From positions 130,012,925 to 130,076,924 of the forward strand of contig NC_061121.1 of assembly GCF_002878395.1 (NCBI RefSeq): DNA of 64,000 nucleotides, written 5' to 3'. The notes under the pieces are model-generated. The model was not told the origin of the DNA. It worked only from the letters and a program-made list of their open reading frames with translations, and did no database searches. Made by a program: the position numbers and the translations under genes. Source of the stretch: Capsicum annuum (taxonomy: Eukaryota; Streptophyta; Magnoliopsida; Solanales; Solanaceae). The number at the start of each line of letters is the position of its first letter. Positions within the stretch are counted from its first letter, which is position 1. Shown piece by piece: positions 11,813 through 23,256 of this stretch.

Positions 11813-11895
11813 AGATCTCACAGAAAGCATTGCTTAACCGTAAGTGAGCAAAGATTAAATGGCCAATTATTAAATTACCGGTGCTCTTCTTTAGG

Positions 11896-13240
11896 ATGGC
11901 CACTCCTCCACCAGACCATCATACTTTAATGAACAGCATTACGCTTACTGGAAGAATATGTTCAAGATCTTTGCCTAATCAAATGACTTCTAAGTTTGAG
12001 TTGTCATCAAGTAGGGTCCAAAGCCAATCTAGGACTCAAGGAGAAGTTAAAGGACATAGAAAAAGAATCTAGTAGTTTTGACATAGAGAACCTTGAAAGC
12101 TTCGAGGTCACTAAGGAATAACAAGAGGTAATTCAAACTAACACACGTGCTATAAGTTTTCTTTCGTGTTTAATTAGAAGAGAAGAATACAACAAGAAAT
12201 CAAAGTCTAAAACCGTAAAAGAAATGTGGGACAAACTGGAGGTAACCTATAAAGGAACCACCAAAGTTAAGAAGTCAAAAATTGTGGCCCTAGTCAATAA
12301 ATACGAGCTATTCAAAATGGAAGAAAATGAGGACATTGAAACAACGTTTTTCCAGATTTCACAAAATTGTGCACAAACTAAAATCACTGGGGATGATCTA
12401 TCTACACAGCCTGCTAGTCTAGAAACTGGTCCAAATTCTCCAAAAGACTATGTAAACCAAGGCTGCCATTCTGGAAGATGGAAATCTTCACAACATAACA
12501 TACGATGAACTACGAGGTAACCTTATCGCATATGAGAAAATTTTTATCAACATGTTTCACAAGGATGAAAAGAAGAAACCAGTAGCCTTCAATGCTACTC
12601 CAACTGGAGAGTAGGATATTTGGAAAGATGCTAATAGAAAAGGAATGACCCTCATCAACCATGGGGTAAGGCAGATCATCAAATAGAGACACCAAAGATC
12701 CCAAGGAGGCCAAAATAATGATTCCATTAGAAATAATAAATGCTGCTACTACTGTGGAAAACTTGTCCACTTTAAACAAGATCGTCTAGAATTAAAAAGA
12801 AGAACATCCAGGAAGAATAAAAAATTTGGAGCCTGGATAAATGAGGATGAAACTGAAGTTAAAGTAGAAGCCGCAAACATGTGCTTTATGGAAACAGGTG
12901 AATCTAGCGAAGTAAGACTACATGATTGTCATAATTGTAACACTCTTGCATCTAACTTAGATATGATTAATGACAATCTTCAAAAATTTATAGATGAATA
13001 TAAGAAACTCACTCAAGAGAAGAAAAGTTGTAAAGCTTGATTTAAATAAAAAGTCAAAGATGAATGACAAAAATGGAAAATAGAAATTGAAGTATGTCAA
13101 ATTAAAATTGACCTACTTCATGAAGAGCTTGATAATGAAAAAATAAAATCAAACAATTTGAAGGCAACCCTAAGCCATAGTTTTGTAAGATCAAACTCCT
13201 TAAAAAACCATTCAAGTTCCTCATCAAGGCTGTTTAAATC
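11896..13240 (+). pseudogene. El-2 gag (copia type), broken
   Basis: It starts ATGGCCACTCCTCCACCAGAC. A helical capsid-like stretch at 12224-12430 (MWDKLEVTYKGTTKVKKSKI and following, with LVNKYELFKM) has the layout of copia gag (UBN2-type). At 12744-12785 a zinc knuckle reads C-Y-Y-C-G-K-L-V-H then four residues and Arg in place of the final Cys (CGT for TGT), so the zinc site is damaged. A Lys/Glu-rich coiled-coil-like stretch follows to about 13170. At least four stops or frame changes interrupt it. Gag would package element RNA. The gene continues toward the protease remnant at 13405. Confidence 0.7.
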
Positions 13241-13404
13241 AGTTAAGAACTCTTTCCCCTATTGAGGGCTTATTTCTTCTATATGTGGATAGAGAGGACA
13301 CAAATACTACAGCTTGAGGTATAAGCCTAGAAGTGAGTGGGTTCAGAAGCCCAAAGAAAGTACATCTAACCCGCTAGGACCCAAGACCGCTTAGGCACCT
13401 AAGC

Positions 13405-13640
13405 AGAATTGATCTTCTTATTTTGCAAGGACATGTCTACAAAAACTATAAAAAGAGGGGATTGATAGCAGATGTTCCAAAAGTATGGCTGGAAAGAAAA
13501 AGGTCTCTTCTATTTTTAAAGAATGTTGATGGAAAAATAGTCAGATTCAGTGACAACACCAGAGGCAATGTCACCAATGTCGACTATACGCCCTTCAGAG
13601 TCGACTTTTACACATGAAATGATGAAATAGAAATAAAGAT
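13405..13640 (+). pseudogene. El-2 protease remnant (copia pol start)
   Basis: Near 13461-13493 one frame reads IDSRCSKSMAG. This corresponds to the copia aspartic protease region (usual form DSGCSRHMTG), with the active-site Gly replaced by Arg. The next segment, in another frame, reads DGKIVRFSDNTRGNV (about 13528-13575), matching the usual GGxVxFGDNxKG block. Downstream, where the integrase zinc finger and catalytic core should follow, the sequence departs from pol completely. This is the last recognisable pol piece in El-2. Confidence 0.65.
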
Positions 13641-14640
13641 GGATTTCCTCCAAGAGGGTAGTGACCTCAACAAAATCTTTTATCCCTATGACAAGGTTAG
13701 AATCAACTATGAATTGACTTTATCAGTTGATGCCCTCAAATATTTTAAGCTTCATTTTTTATGAAGAAATTTTTGTGAAACAATCTCCAAAATTTGAAAA
13801 TCTATTTTTATAACTTTCAAAAGGGGAGGGGGGTCATTATTTTAAGCCATTAGAAATTAATTATTGTTTTTACTATTCATGTGTTAACATTATTCCTGAT
13901 AATTCTAACATTTTCTTGTGAGAATTTTTCTATTTTGATAAAAGTTTCATCTCTTGACTGATGCCCCAAACTCGTGACACTGCAAGGAACAAAACTTTAA
14001 TTGACTCCCCAACAACCGAAGCAGTATACACAACTCTTGGAAGTTGTTGTACTTTAATTCTCTAAATCTTGCATCAACTACCTAATTTTAATCAGTATTT
14101 TAAGATTATTCCCAGAACATGTGATAATGTTATTCTAAATGTTCTGTGTATTAGGGAAAAGTATGTTAGCTTTAAGTATTTTCTATCCACAATCTTAAGG
14201 AAAATTGATTCTTATATAAAAATCTTGATTTCTCAGGAAAAAAGATTTGGTGTTAATTATTAAGGAGTCATATTTTATGACACTAACCATTTCACTTAGT
14301 TCGATTTTATTTTTTACTGGAAGAAAGATCTTGAAAAGAGATTTATCATTAATGATTTATGAGTCATATTTTTGGTCACAATATTTTTTTCACTTAGTCC
14401 ATTTTTACCTATTTTACCAAAAATCTTCTTTTAAAAGGTTGTCATCATTATTTCATGATTTCGTACGCCAGCTCTGCCACCCCTCTCTCTTCCCCATGCA
14501 ATATCCTTTCACTTCTATCAGTTTCTTTTCATTCCCCTTCACTTCTCCATTACTGTCTCTTCTAAATAGTCGCCTTCTTTAGGTTCTCTTAATCGGCACT
14601 CCTTCTCCCTGTCTCTCTTCTTTTAAATCTCACCCTCTTT
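13641..14640 (+). other. El-2 non-coding stretch with an internal purine tract
   Basis: About 1 kb of AT-rich sequence has no supportable gene. A purine tract, AAAAGGGGAGGGGGGT at 13820-13835, resembles the polypurine tracts used in copia elements. A pyrimidine-rich leader (CTCTCTCTTCC-type, 14470-14645) precedes the next ORF. Confidence 0.5.
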
Positions 14641-14647
14641 CTCTCTC

Positions 14648-16036
14648 ATGAAAAAAACCCGTTCCATGGCTAATGTCTCTAGAATTTCATTCGATGGCCT
14701 TATTCCTCTATCAAAATCCTCCAATGAGTCCTTGACTAAGTTTATTCTCCTCAAGAGACGACGACCCTCTTCTAACTCTGTCTCTTTTATAAGGAAACCC
14801 TGTCAAAATCCTCTTAACTCTCTCACTCCAGAAGAGATGTACCAATTCTAGACAAACCTTCACAAATAAAAGTTCCTCTCCTTCATAAATCGCTCAATCG
14901 TTCTTGGATGTATCATCAATGTTAGCCAACTTAAAGACACGTCATGCAATGTTAGCCACTTTTTTAAATTTCAAGACCTATCCTTGCTTTTTTACCTTTG
15001 TGGAATTCTCGTTTATGAAGACCCTGTTCGCATGTTTTAGGAAAATCTTAGACTTTCCCCATATAGTGGTGAATTCATGACTTTTGTGCGAGGCACAAGA
15101 ATGTTCTTGAACAACTTTCTGTTTGAGAATGTTTTTGATAGTAAATTTTCCAGTGTGGTCCCTTTTATGTAAAATTACTGGCCTGAGCACTTTGAAGTGG
15201 GGTTTGAGGAACCAATAAATTATTGTATGACCCTGATTCTGTATCATCCAACTTTGGTCCTCTATCGTTATGCTTCAAATTTTGCATTATGGCACATATC
15301 GTTGCTACCACTTTGATTCCACGAAAAGGATCCCTAAGCAATATCACTTATCATGATATCTTTGTGCTGTACTACCTGGTCAAAAAGATCAAAATAAATT
15401 GGGCTACTTACGTATGCGAGTACATGCTTGAGAACGCAAGGGAAGTCAATGCATATGCCAGTTTACCGTACAGACTGCTTATCACCCGAATCCTCTTATT
15501 CTACTCCATTGATCTGTCTGGTTATCCCCCTATTGAAGTTGCTACAACTTATGATTCAAGAACTTTCAGCATTATGGGATATGTTTTAGTGGAAGATAAA
15601 TGGTGCAGGAAGTAGTCTGCTCATACTATGTCTGAGCCTCGAAAGGTAAGTAAATGTGTCTTTAACCACTCTGTCTATTTGATGAAGGAACTTGTGGAGT
15701 TTAAGCAGTGGTTCAAAGCTATAGAGGAAGGTATTATGCAACTCCAAGAGTCTACTGCCAAAGTCTTGGACGTTGGGAAAACTATGAGCTCTGATATAAG
15801 TATGGTCTGACTGGGGCTTGATGGGCTCAAAAAAGAAGGAGTCAATTTGTTCTCTGGATTGCTCTCTCATATGGACTCTTTGAATCCCAACTCTCTTCCT
15901 CAAATGTTGATCTGGCTGTCTGTGTTCAAAACTCCCACTCTTCCTGTGTCAAGAATGTTGAAAAATCTTATGCCAAGTTATATTAAAATATGCTTAACAC
16001 TCTCACTTACTTTATGGCGAAACAGTGAATTATGAA
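14648..16036 (+). pseudogene. El-2 accessory ORF: plant transposon-associated protein, broken
   Basis: It starts MKKTRSMANVSRISF at 14648, after a pyrimidine-rich leader. The frame reads to 14851, shifts, and continues through a block containing EDPVRMF and VRGTRMFLNN (about 15005-15115). At 15223-15615 a 130-residue frame carries MAHIVATTLIPRKGSLSNIT, a WATYVCEYMLE segment and YDSRTFSIMGYVLVEDKW. This sequence of blocks is one I recognise from hypothetical proteins carried by dicot non-autonomous retrotransposons, related in style to the putative plant transposon protein family. The tail (15628-15810) is helical and coiled-coil-like (FKQWFKAIEEGIMQLQEST). There is no RT, integrase or nuclease motif. 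It lies where copia integrase-RT would be, so it replaced pol. Family assignment is tentative. Confidence 0.5.
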
Positions 16037-16481
16037 TTTTTCATTCAAAAGAGGGTCCTGTCCCTTACGTTTATGAGTTGTAAGATAATTTTTATCATAA
16101 TATCTGACAATTTCTTTTGCTATGCCTAGTTATGACTATCCATAGTTGTCGACTGCCTTTGTTTATGTGTATTGTGTTCTGCTCTATCTATGTGAGCTAT
16201 TTTCTTTATGCTGCTATTCTTTTTTATTATGCCAAAGGGGGAGAAAGACAGGAATAGGAGTACCCATGAGTCATGAAAAACAAGTCGACTGTCGACATAC
16301 AAAGGTCAACTGATAATCCAATAAACATAGAACAACAAAGATGCTTATAAGTTAGGGGGAGCAAAGTTGATTTTTGGTGCACAAAGGCTGACTGATGCTT
16401 ACAAGTCAGGGGGAGCAAGTTGACTGACAGGGAAGTCAATTGATGTTTACTCATGTTTGTCATTATCAAAAAGGGGGATAT
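16037..16481 (+). other. El-2 3' region with repeated GGGGGAG tracts and polypurine tract
   Basis: There is no gene. Four purine tracts follow one another: AAAGGGGGAGAAAG (about 16236), TTAGGGGGAGCAAAG (about 16353), TCAGGGGGAGCAAG (about 16406) and AAAAAGGGGGATAT (16470-16481). The last abuts the LTR and is the likely plus-strand primer. GTCGACT/GTTGACTG words separate them. Confidence 0.7.
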
Positions 16482-17381
16482 TGTTAGCCTCCAAAGTATG
16501 TATTTTAATAATGAAAACTAACAAGTGGATCCTTGCAGGATATTCAAGACCACTAATAAAGGAAGCCGACTCTAGGAATGGAAGGATATCTAATCATAAG
16601 AAGCTCACGACACTCAAACAAGCATGACAAGAAAATTAATCAAATATCTTTGAAATGGAAGGAGAATCACTATCCCAGAATCACGATAGATTAGATCAAT
16701 TAGACCAATCAAAAAATCAATCAGGATCCCAACAAAAGAAGGAAGGCCACAACCACCACATGGACTCAAGACTAAAAGGAAAGATAGATCACTAACATAT
16801 CTAATTTAGACATGATCCAAAGTCGTATATGGACGTATCAAATCGCTCAAGGAATAAATTTAAATCCTTGTTTAAGAAGAAATCTCTTGGGTTTCCTACT
16901 AAAGAGTAGAAGCTGAAGACTATAAATAATGAAGACCAAAGGCAGATACTTCTTTCGCAACTTCAAGAAGAAAATTCAAAGTGTCTTAATCTTAGTCTCA
17001 CAAGGCTTTGTAACTATAGCTAACAATTGTTTCATAAAGAGTAGGATCGATTCAACTTTGTAACATCAACTGAAGCTATGTCACATGCTTTGAAGACAAA
17101 AATAAGTCTTTAGAACGTGTTTCCTATCATTGTACTCGAGCCAAACATTCAACGATCTATGAAAAGTTTGAAACCCAAGGGGGACTGGATGTGGGCACTA
17201 CATTGGTGTTCCGAACTAGGATAAATCTTTGTGTTTTTATTTTACGTTTTGTTCTTTACTTACTTAACTGTTATAAATTTATTCTGTTTGTGAAGTGTTC
17301 TGATCTGCAGGCGAGTTGACTGTGAGGAGTCAGTAGTCGACTCACTAAAAAAAATATCAATTCACCCCCTCTTGAATTTCA
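16482..17381 (+). repeat. El-2 3' LTR (intact, 900 bp)
   Basis: It runs from TGTTAGCCTCC to TTGAATTTCA, followed by the target duplication TTTGA and then El-1 LTR sequence. It is the reference for reassembling the 5' LTR. Confidence 0.9.
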
Positions 17382-17386
17382 TTTGA

Positions 17387-17911
17387 TCCATCAAAATGGA
17401 TGTTTAAGAGGCTACAAACACTTATACTGTGAGGAGACTTAGGGTTTTGGGTGAGGGAAATAGCCATAAGGTCCTCAACTAATAGCTGAATATTGGCCTT
17501 GATGTTGGGTACGACTCACTTGAATCAATCATACCCTATAGTAGGAGTGGTACCTTAACTCGTACCCTAGGCTTCTCCTAGGTCACCTATACTAGTTAGG
17601 GTACGACTACACTATCTAGACTCATATCCAAAGGGTACACTCCACCTGTACCAAAAATAGTCCACTCTAAGACAAGACCTAACGCTATATGATTGGTGTT
17701 TGTACTATTCGTTCCTTAAGGTATGATTGGTTGGAGGTTCACTCATACCTAGGACAGTCAGTAACACTCACCACACTGCATAAGGTACGAGATGGGAGGG
17801 GAAGGAGGATACAACTCTTATCTAAGGGGTACGACTCATTTTCTTAGTCGTACCCACCCCAGTGACATCAAATGAAGAAATTTCTCAATGGTTTAAGGCC
17901 TAGGTGTTTCA
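17387..17911 (-). repeat. El-1 3' LTR, proximal piece
   Basis: It aligns with 25178-25728: TCCATCAAAATGGATGTTTA, then TAGGGTTTTGGGTGAGG, a GGTACGACTC/GTACC word tract, and the end GGCCTAGGTGTTTCA. It continues the LTR piece that stops at 2378. Confidence 0.9.
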
Positions 17912-17935
17912 ATTCTTCCCCACTTGGGTCATTCA
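17912..17935 (-). other. El-1 polypurine tract
   Basis: On the minus strand, GACCCAAGTGGGGAAGAAT directly precedes the LTR start (TGAAACACC). It is purine-rich and correctly placed for plus-strand priming. Confidence 0.7.
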
Positions 17936-18309
17936 TCTGCGAATAAAAGGTGATGCAAGCATTAACACAAGTTAACATACTATCACACATCAAACCAACC
18001 TTTAAACAAGTTAGAACAAGGCATACAATACACATCTTGATTATCATCGATCGACTATTTATTTTATTGGCTTTGCGACTCAAACCTATTTTCTATCAAA
18101 GGCATTAATCAGCTAAAAGTACTAGGGACTTAAACCCTTTACAACATGGACACACATAGTTCCAAGGCATTAGGGACATGAACCCATGGTCTAACAAGAC
18201 CTAAATAAATTCAAAGTTTGGGAACTTAATCCCATTATCTAAACAAGGTAAAACTCAATCAAAACATGAGGGACTTCAACCCTTGTTTATTAAGACATAA
18301 ATCAAGGTA

Positions 18310-19730
18310 AAATGATTAACACATACCTTCATCACAAGTTCCCAGAACGGGAAACAAATGTGGATACTTGGACTTCATTTTCTCTTCCGCCTCCTAAGTA
18401 TCTTACTCGCACTTTTGGTTCATGCATAGAACCTGCACCAAAGACACTTCTTTCATTCGCAATTGGCAAACTTGTTGATCAAAGATCCTCATCGCGATCT
18501 ACTTATAAGACAATGAGTCTGAGATATCAACATCCCTCAAGGTGACAGTCAATGAAGGATCACCCACACATTTCCACAACATAGAAACATGGATAAACGG
18601 CAAAATAGAGTTCATGCTAGAAGGCTACTCTAACTTATAGGCAACATTGCCATCCCTCCTCACAATCAAGTAGGGACAAACATACCAGGGACTAATCTTC
18701 CCTATTTTACAAAATAGTGTTACTCCCCTTAAGGGAGACACTTTCAAGAATACCCAATCGCCAACACTAAACTCCAAGTCCCTACGCCTCATATCCGCAT
18801 AGGACTTTTTACGACATTGAGTCATTTTCAATCTATAACGAATAACCTCCATCTTCTCTAAGTCTTAGTGAGCTGAATCGGGGCCAAGTAACTTACCCTC
18901 ACCAACCTCGTACTACCCAATAGTAGATCGATATATCTTACCATACAATGCCTCAAAAGATACCATGCCAATACTAGAATTGTATCTATTATTATAGGCA
19001 AACTTAATAAAAGTCAAGTGGTCATACCAACTACCACCATAATTAATCACACAAGCTCGCAACATATGCTCCAATGTTTAGATGGTCCTCTCTGCTGGCC
19101 TATCCATTTGTGGCTTCAAAGTGGTAATAAGGCACACTCTAGTACCAAAACCTTTTTGAAACAAACTCCAAAAGTGGGATGATAACGGAGGACCAAGATC
19201 CAAAATGATCAAAATCGGAGAACCGTACAACTTCATGATCTCTGCAAGATAAAACTAAGCATAATCTTACATCAAGTAATTACTCCTCATAGGCAATAAG
19301 TGAGCGGCTTGGTCAATCTATCAATAATGACCCAAATAGAATCACATTGATTTCGAGATCGAGGAAGACTGATAACAAAATCCATATTAATTGTCTCCCA
19401 TATCCATTCAGATAGTGGAATCTCTTGATACAAGCCCTCGGGACTCATGTGCACAACTTTTACATATTAGCACTCCCTATATTTGCCCAAATAATTATCC
19501 ATATATCATTTCATATTAAACCACTAATAGAAATCTCTAAGATCATGATACATCTTGGTGGAAATAAGATGTATAGCATACCGAGATTCATGAGCCTCCG
19601 ACATGACCCTTTCCCTCAATCCATCAATGTTGGGAACACATAGTCTACCTTGGTATCTCAAGATACCATCACCACCAATCACAAAGTATTCAACATTATG
19701 TTGACCTATATTACTCTTGATTTTAATCAA
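18310..19730 (-). pseudogene. El-1 pol, C-terminal half: integrase and chromodomain, broken
   Basis: Reading right to left on the minus strand: the integrase N-terminal zinc region (19730-19524; EAHESRYAIH, then KMYHDL); the first catalytic block MDFVISLPRSR (about 19385); the second block IILDLGPPLSSHF (about 19210), with Asp kept; the third block AERTI then TLEHMLRAC (about 19090), with Glu kept; and the C-terminal GPY/F-like module GDWVFLKVSPLRGV to NVAYKLE (18852-18625). A chromodomain follows (about 18545-18330), ending in EAEEKMKSKYPHLF with two in-frame stops. The three DDE residues appear conserved while stops disrupt the chain, so decay is relatively recent compared with El-10. The chromodomain would target integration to heterochromatin. 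Confidence 0.85.
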
Positions 19731-19739
19731 GTCGGGGTC

Positions 19740-21910
19740 AGATACTTGGTTTTTTTTTATCTCAACCCCAAGAGGTGACTAAGATACCAAATGGATAAAT
19801 ACACCACCATCCTCGTAGTCCACAAGTCGAACACTAAGATGTGCCAAAATAGTGAATGTCCTTCACCAATTCTCACTTATCCTTATCCTTATGGGCTAAA
19901 CTTCCCATGGAAAATCTACTAAGAGAATCAACGACTACATTAGCTTTATTGGGATGGTAATGAAAATTTATATCATAGTCTTTCAATAACTCAAACCACC
20001 TGCTTTTCCTGAGTTTTAACTCCCTTTGTGTAAACACATACTGAAGACTCTTATGATCAGAAAAGATATCAACATGAACCTCATAAAGATAATGACGTCA
20101 AATCTTTAATGCAAAAAATATGGCTAACAACTTTTTCGTGAGTAGGGTAGTTTTTCTCATGAACTTTCGATTACCTAGTAGCATAGGCCACCACCCTACC
20201 ATGTTGCATTAACATACAACCAAGACCAATTCAAGAAGCATCGCAATCTAGTACAAAACCGTCATTACCTCTGGTAAAGGTCAACACTAGAGCTGGACTC
20301 AATTTATTTTTTAACTTCTCAAAACTACCATCACACGTATTCGACGAAAGGAACTTCACCTTCTTTTGGGTAAACTTAGTCAATGGGACAGTTATAGTTG
20401 AGAAACTCTTTACAAATCTTCTATAGTAACTGGCTAGAACCAAGATGCTCCGACTATTGGTTAGATTCATAGTTCTAGGCCACTTCTTAACCACTACAAT
20501 CTTTTAGGGATCTACCATGACCCTTTCACTAAAGATAACATGAACAAGAAAAGATACGGTTTTTAACCGAAACTCACACTTGGAGAACTTGACATACAAA
20601 TAATGATTCTTCAAACTTTATAACATGGCATAGAGGTAATCGACATGATCTGCCTCACTCTTATAATATGCTAAGATGTCATCAATGAAAACAATGACAA
20701 ACATGTCGAAGAATGAATAGAAGACCCTATTAATCAGGTGCATGAATAACGTTGGGGCATTAGTTAACCTAAAATACATAACAAGAAACTCATAATGACC
20801 ATACTAGGTTCTAAAGGCAGTCTTAGGGATATCCGCATTCCTTATTTTAAGCTGATGACAACCCGATATAAGATCAATCTTAGAGAAATACTTTGCTCGC
20901 TGAAGTTGATAAAACAAATCATCTATCCAAGGAAGAAGATATTTATTCTTTACTATCACTTTGTTCAACTGATGATAATCAATGCACATACGAAGGGAAC
21001 CATTATTCTTTTGCACAAACAACACGGGAGCACACCAAGGATACATACTAAGATGGATAAAACCTTTATTTAAGAGGTCCTTCAATTGGCCCTTAAGCTC
21101 CTTTAGCTCTACCAGAGCCATTCTATAAGGATGGAAAGAAATTAGATGAGTGCTTGAAACTAGATCAATCCCAAAATTGATTTCCCTATCGGGAGAAATA
21201 CTAGAAAGATCATCAGAAAACACCTCAGGAAACTCATTAACAGGTGGAATAGATTCTAGAGAAGTCTATTCTGAGTTAGAATCTTTAACTCAGACCAAAT
21301 GATACAAACACTGCTTTGAAATCAACCTTTGGACTTTAAGATAAGAAATGAATCTTCCCTTAGGCAACAAATAACCACCTTCCTATATAATGACCGGTAT
21401 TTGATCATGACCCTATGAGTACGATATTCTATGGAATCCTAACATAAATGGAACCAATCCATCCCTAGAATGACATCAAAATTGACCATGTCCAACTCTA
21501 TTAAGTCCACAAGTGTATCACTACCAGCAACAGTTACCACACCCCCTGTAGACCTTTCTAGCAATCACAGAGTCTCTTATCGAGGTAGAAATAGAAAAAG
21601 GAACTGATAGACTCTTGGGACCATAATCAAGATAACCATATATGGGGTCACATAAGAAAGAGTAGACCCTAGATCAAGCAAACAATATACATCATAGGAA
21701 AAAAGTCTCAATATATATGGGACTATATCGAGAAATACCTTAGAATCCTGGTGAGTAGCTAGAGCATAAAAGTATTTTTGGCCAGCACCTGTGCCAGAAA
21801 TAGAAGCAGAAGCAGATATAGCACCCTTTGATACAGAAGTATATGAAGTATCAATAGGATCCCTGTTGGCCCAAAAAAATGCTAGAGAGGTGAACTCATG
21901 TTGCATATGC
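19740..21910 (-). pseudogene. El-1 pol, N-terminal half: protease, reverse transcriptase, RNase H, broken
   Basis: On the minus strand, a protease-like segment is at 21906-21577; in it KVFLDIVPYILRLFSYDVYCLLD, normally carrying the active-site Asp block, is degenerate. RT starts in the frame at 21223-20804 ([45 protein letters not shown]). After a stop it continues to the catalytic box [12 protein letters not shown] (about 20680), with both Asp kept. The thumb and connection (NSRSILVLASYYRRFVKSF) are at 20494-20231, followed by LDCDAS at the RNase H start. RNase H to 19740 is heavily broken. Order and spacing match gypsy chromoviruses. Confidence 0.85.
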
Positions 21911-23045
21911 TTAATGTGACCACAACTAAAAGATTTTTCCCGCTACTCATACTGACCATGGTGACTCTAACCACAGAATCTTCCAAGAGGGAGGGGTGGA
22001 GCTGACTGGCCACCACTAGCCTAGGGTTAGGAATCTTGTGTGCAGAACCCACCACTAAACTGAGGCCGACATTAAATCAAAAACTTTGGGTAAGAAGAGC
22101 GAATACTAGCCGAGGAGAAGGAACTCAAACTTTCCCATTTCTTACATTGCCACTTGACACCATCTCTACCACTAGGTTCGGAAGACCTAAAATTCTTCTC
22201 TTTCTTTTACTAAACTTAGTTTGCTTCTTTTTTTCCTCTACTTGTAGGATATACACAATCAACCTATAAATGCCCATATTTTTATTTAAGAAGTTTGCCT
22301 TTCTCTCAAGGACTAACTTATGGGAAAATTTTGAAACAAATTTATGCATCCTAGCTCTCATGCTAGAAACCATCTCAGGAGCATACCTTTACAATTGATG
22401 GAATTTAAAGGCATACTATTTAACTGACACCCTTCCTTGATTCAGATTCATGAACTTTTCTACCTTTGCTTCCCTCAACTCTTGAAGAAAGAAGCAGACT
22501 ATGAAAGCCTCAGAGAAATCCTCCCACATGGAGGGAATAACATCAAAACATCTAGAAAACTCTCGCCCTTCGTACCATTGGTACACTACAACCTTCAGTT
22601 TGTAGGAATCAAACTCAATAGCCTTAACCTCCGAAGCATGCATGATTTTGAATATTTTCTCTATTTCATCAATGAAGCCTCGAGGATCTTCCTCAACCTT
22701 TGTACCTACAAATATAGAAGGGCTCAAACTAATGCTTTCGCAAATTCTTATCGACTCAGAAGAAATATTAGCTAGAGCACCACGCTTCAATTGAGAGGCT
22801 ACTATTTGAGTCAAGAGGTTTATAAAGCAATGAAACCCGATATTATTAGCATCCCCTTAAGGTGACATAATAGAAGGGTCACTCTCATAGTCAGAGTTGG
22901 TGGGGATAGGTGGAACCACACAAATATGGTCAAATTTTGCAGCCCTATACTGGGTCTGAACTCTAGAAGTTGGTCGAGCTTCATCCGTAGGGCCCTTAGT
23001 CGGGGCAGAAGAGTTTTCCTAGACCTCAGATCTCCTTGGAGGCAT
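21911..23045 (-). pseudogene. El-1 gag, broken
   Basis: The start codon is at 23045 (MPPRRSEV then a stop), the typical opening of Tekay-type gag. The capsid region is in the frame at 22814-22416: EDPRGFIDEIEKIFKIMHAS, YKLKVVVYQWYEGRE and ELREAKVEKFMNLNQG. These correspond to the conserved retrotransposon gag core (PF03732-like). A degenerate zinc knuckle (SCGHIKHMQHE) lies at about 21905-21935, running into the protease frame. At least four stops are present. Confidence 0.8.
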
Positions 23046-23241
23046 GATTTGAAAGATAGAAAATGGAAATTTGAGGAATCCAAGACCTTAGACAAAATAG
23101 CTTGAGATTGAGACACAAGAAAGGGAAATATTTCCAAAAATATATCATAGTTCCTCTGTTATAAGTTTGGCATGCTTTACACATTTAAAATGGACCCTAC
23201 TTGATACGACATTATGAAAACCCAACTGACCATGAACCTAT

Positions 23242-23253
23242 CCTCTAATACCA
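23242..23253 (-). other. El-1 primer-binding site
   Basis: On the minus strand, TGGTATTAGAGG starts three bases after the 5' LTR end. It is a decayed initiator tRNA-Met site (TGGTATCAGAGC). Confidence 0.7.
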
Positions 23254-23256
23254 ACT

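Larger units (their letters stand above)
2379..17381 (+). mobile_element. El-2: Ty1/copia-type non-autonomous element, split by El-3
   Basis: LTRs of about 900 bp start TGTTAGCCTCC and end GAATTTCA. The 5-bp direct repeat TTTGA is at 2374-2378 and 17382-17386. The host LTR reads GTGTTTGATCCA uninterrupted at 25171-25182, which proves the empty site. An initiator-Met type primer site follows the 5' LTR at 11801, and a purine tract AAAAAGGGGGATAT precedes the 3' LTR. Inside are a broken copia gag with zinc knuckle (11896-13240) and a protease remnant (13405-13640). Integrase, RT and RNase H are absent. A different transposon-type ORF occupies 14648-16036. This element needs an autonomous partner to move. 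Confidence 0.87.

Noticed and set aside
15223..15615. 130-residue ORF as a host gene exon
   Set aside because: It lies between the copia gag remnant and the El-2 3' LTR, with no splice-site pattern, and its blocks resemble retrotransposon accessory proteins.
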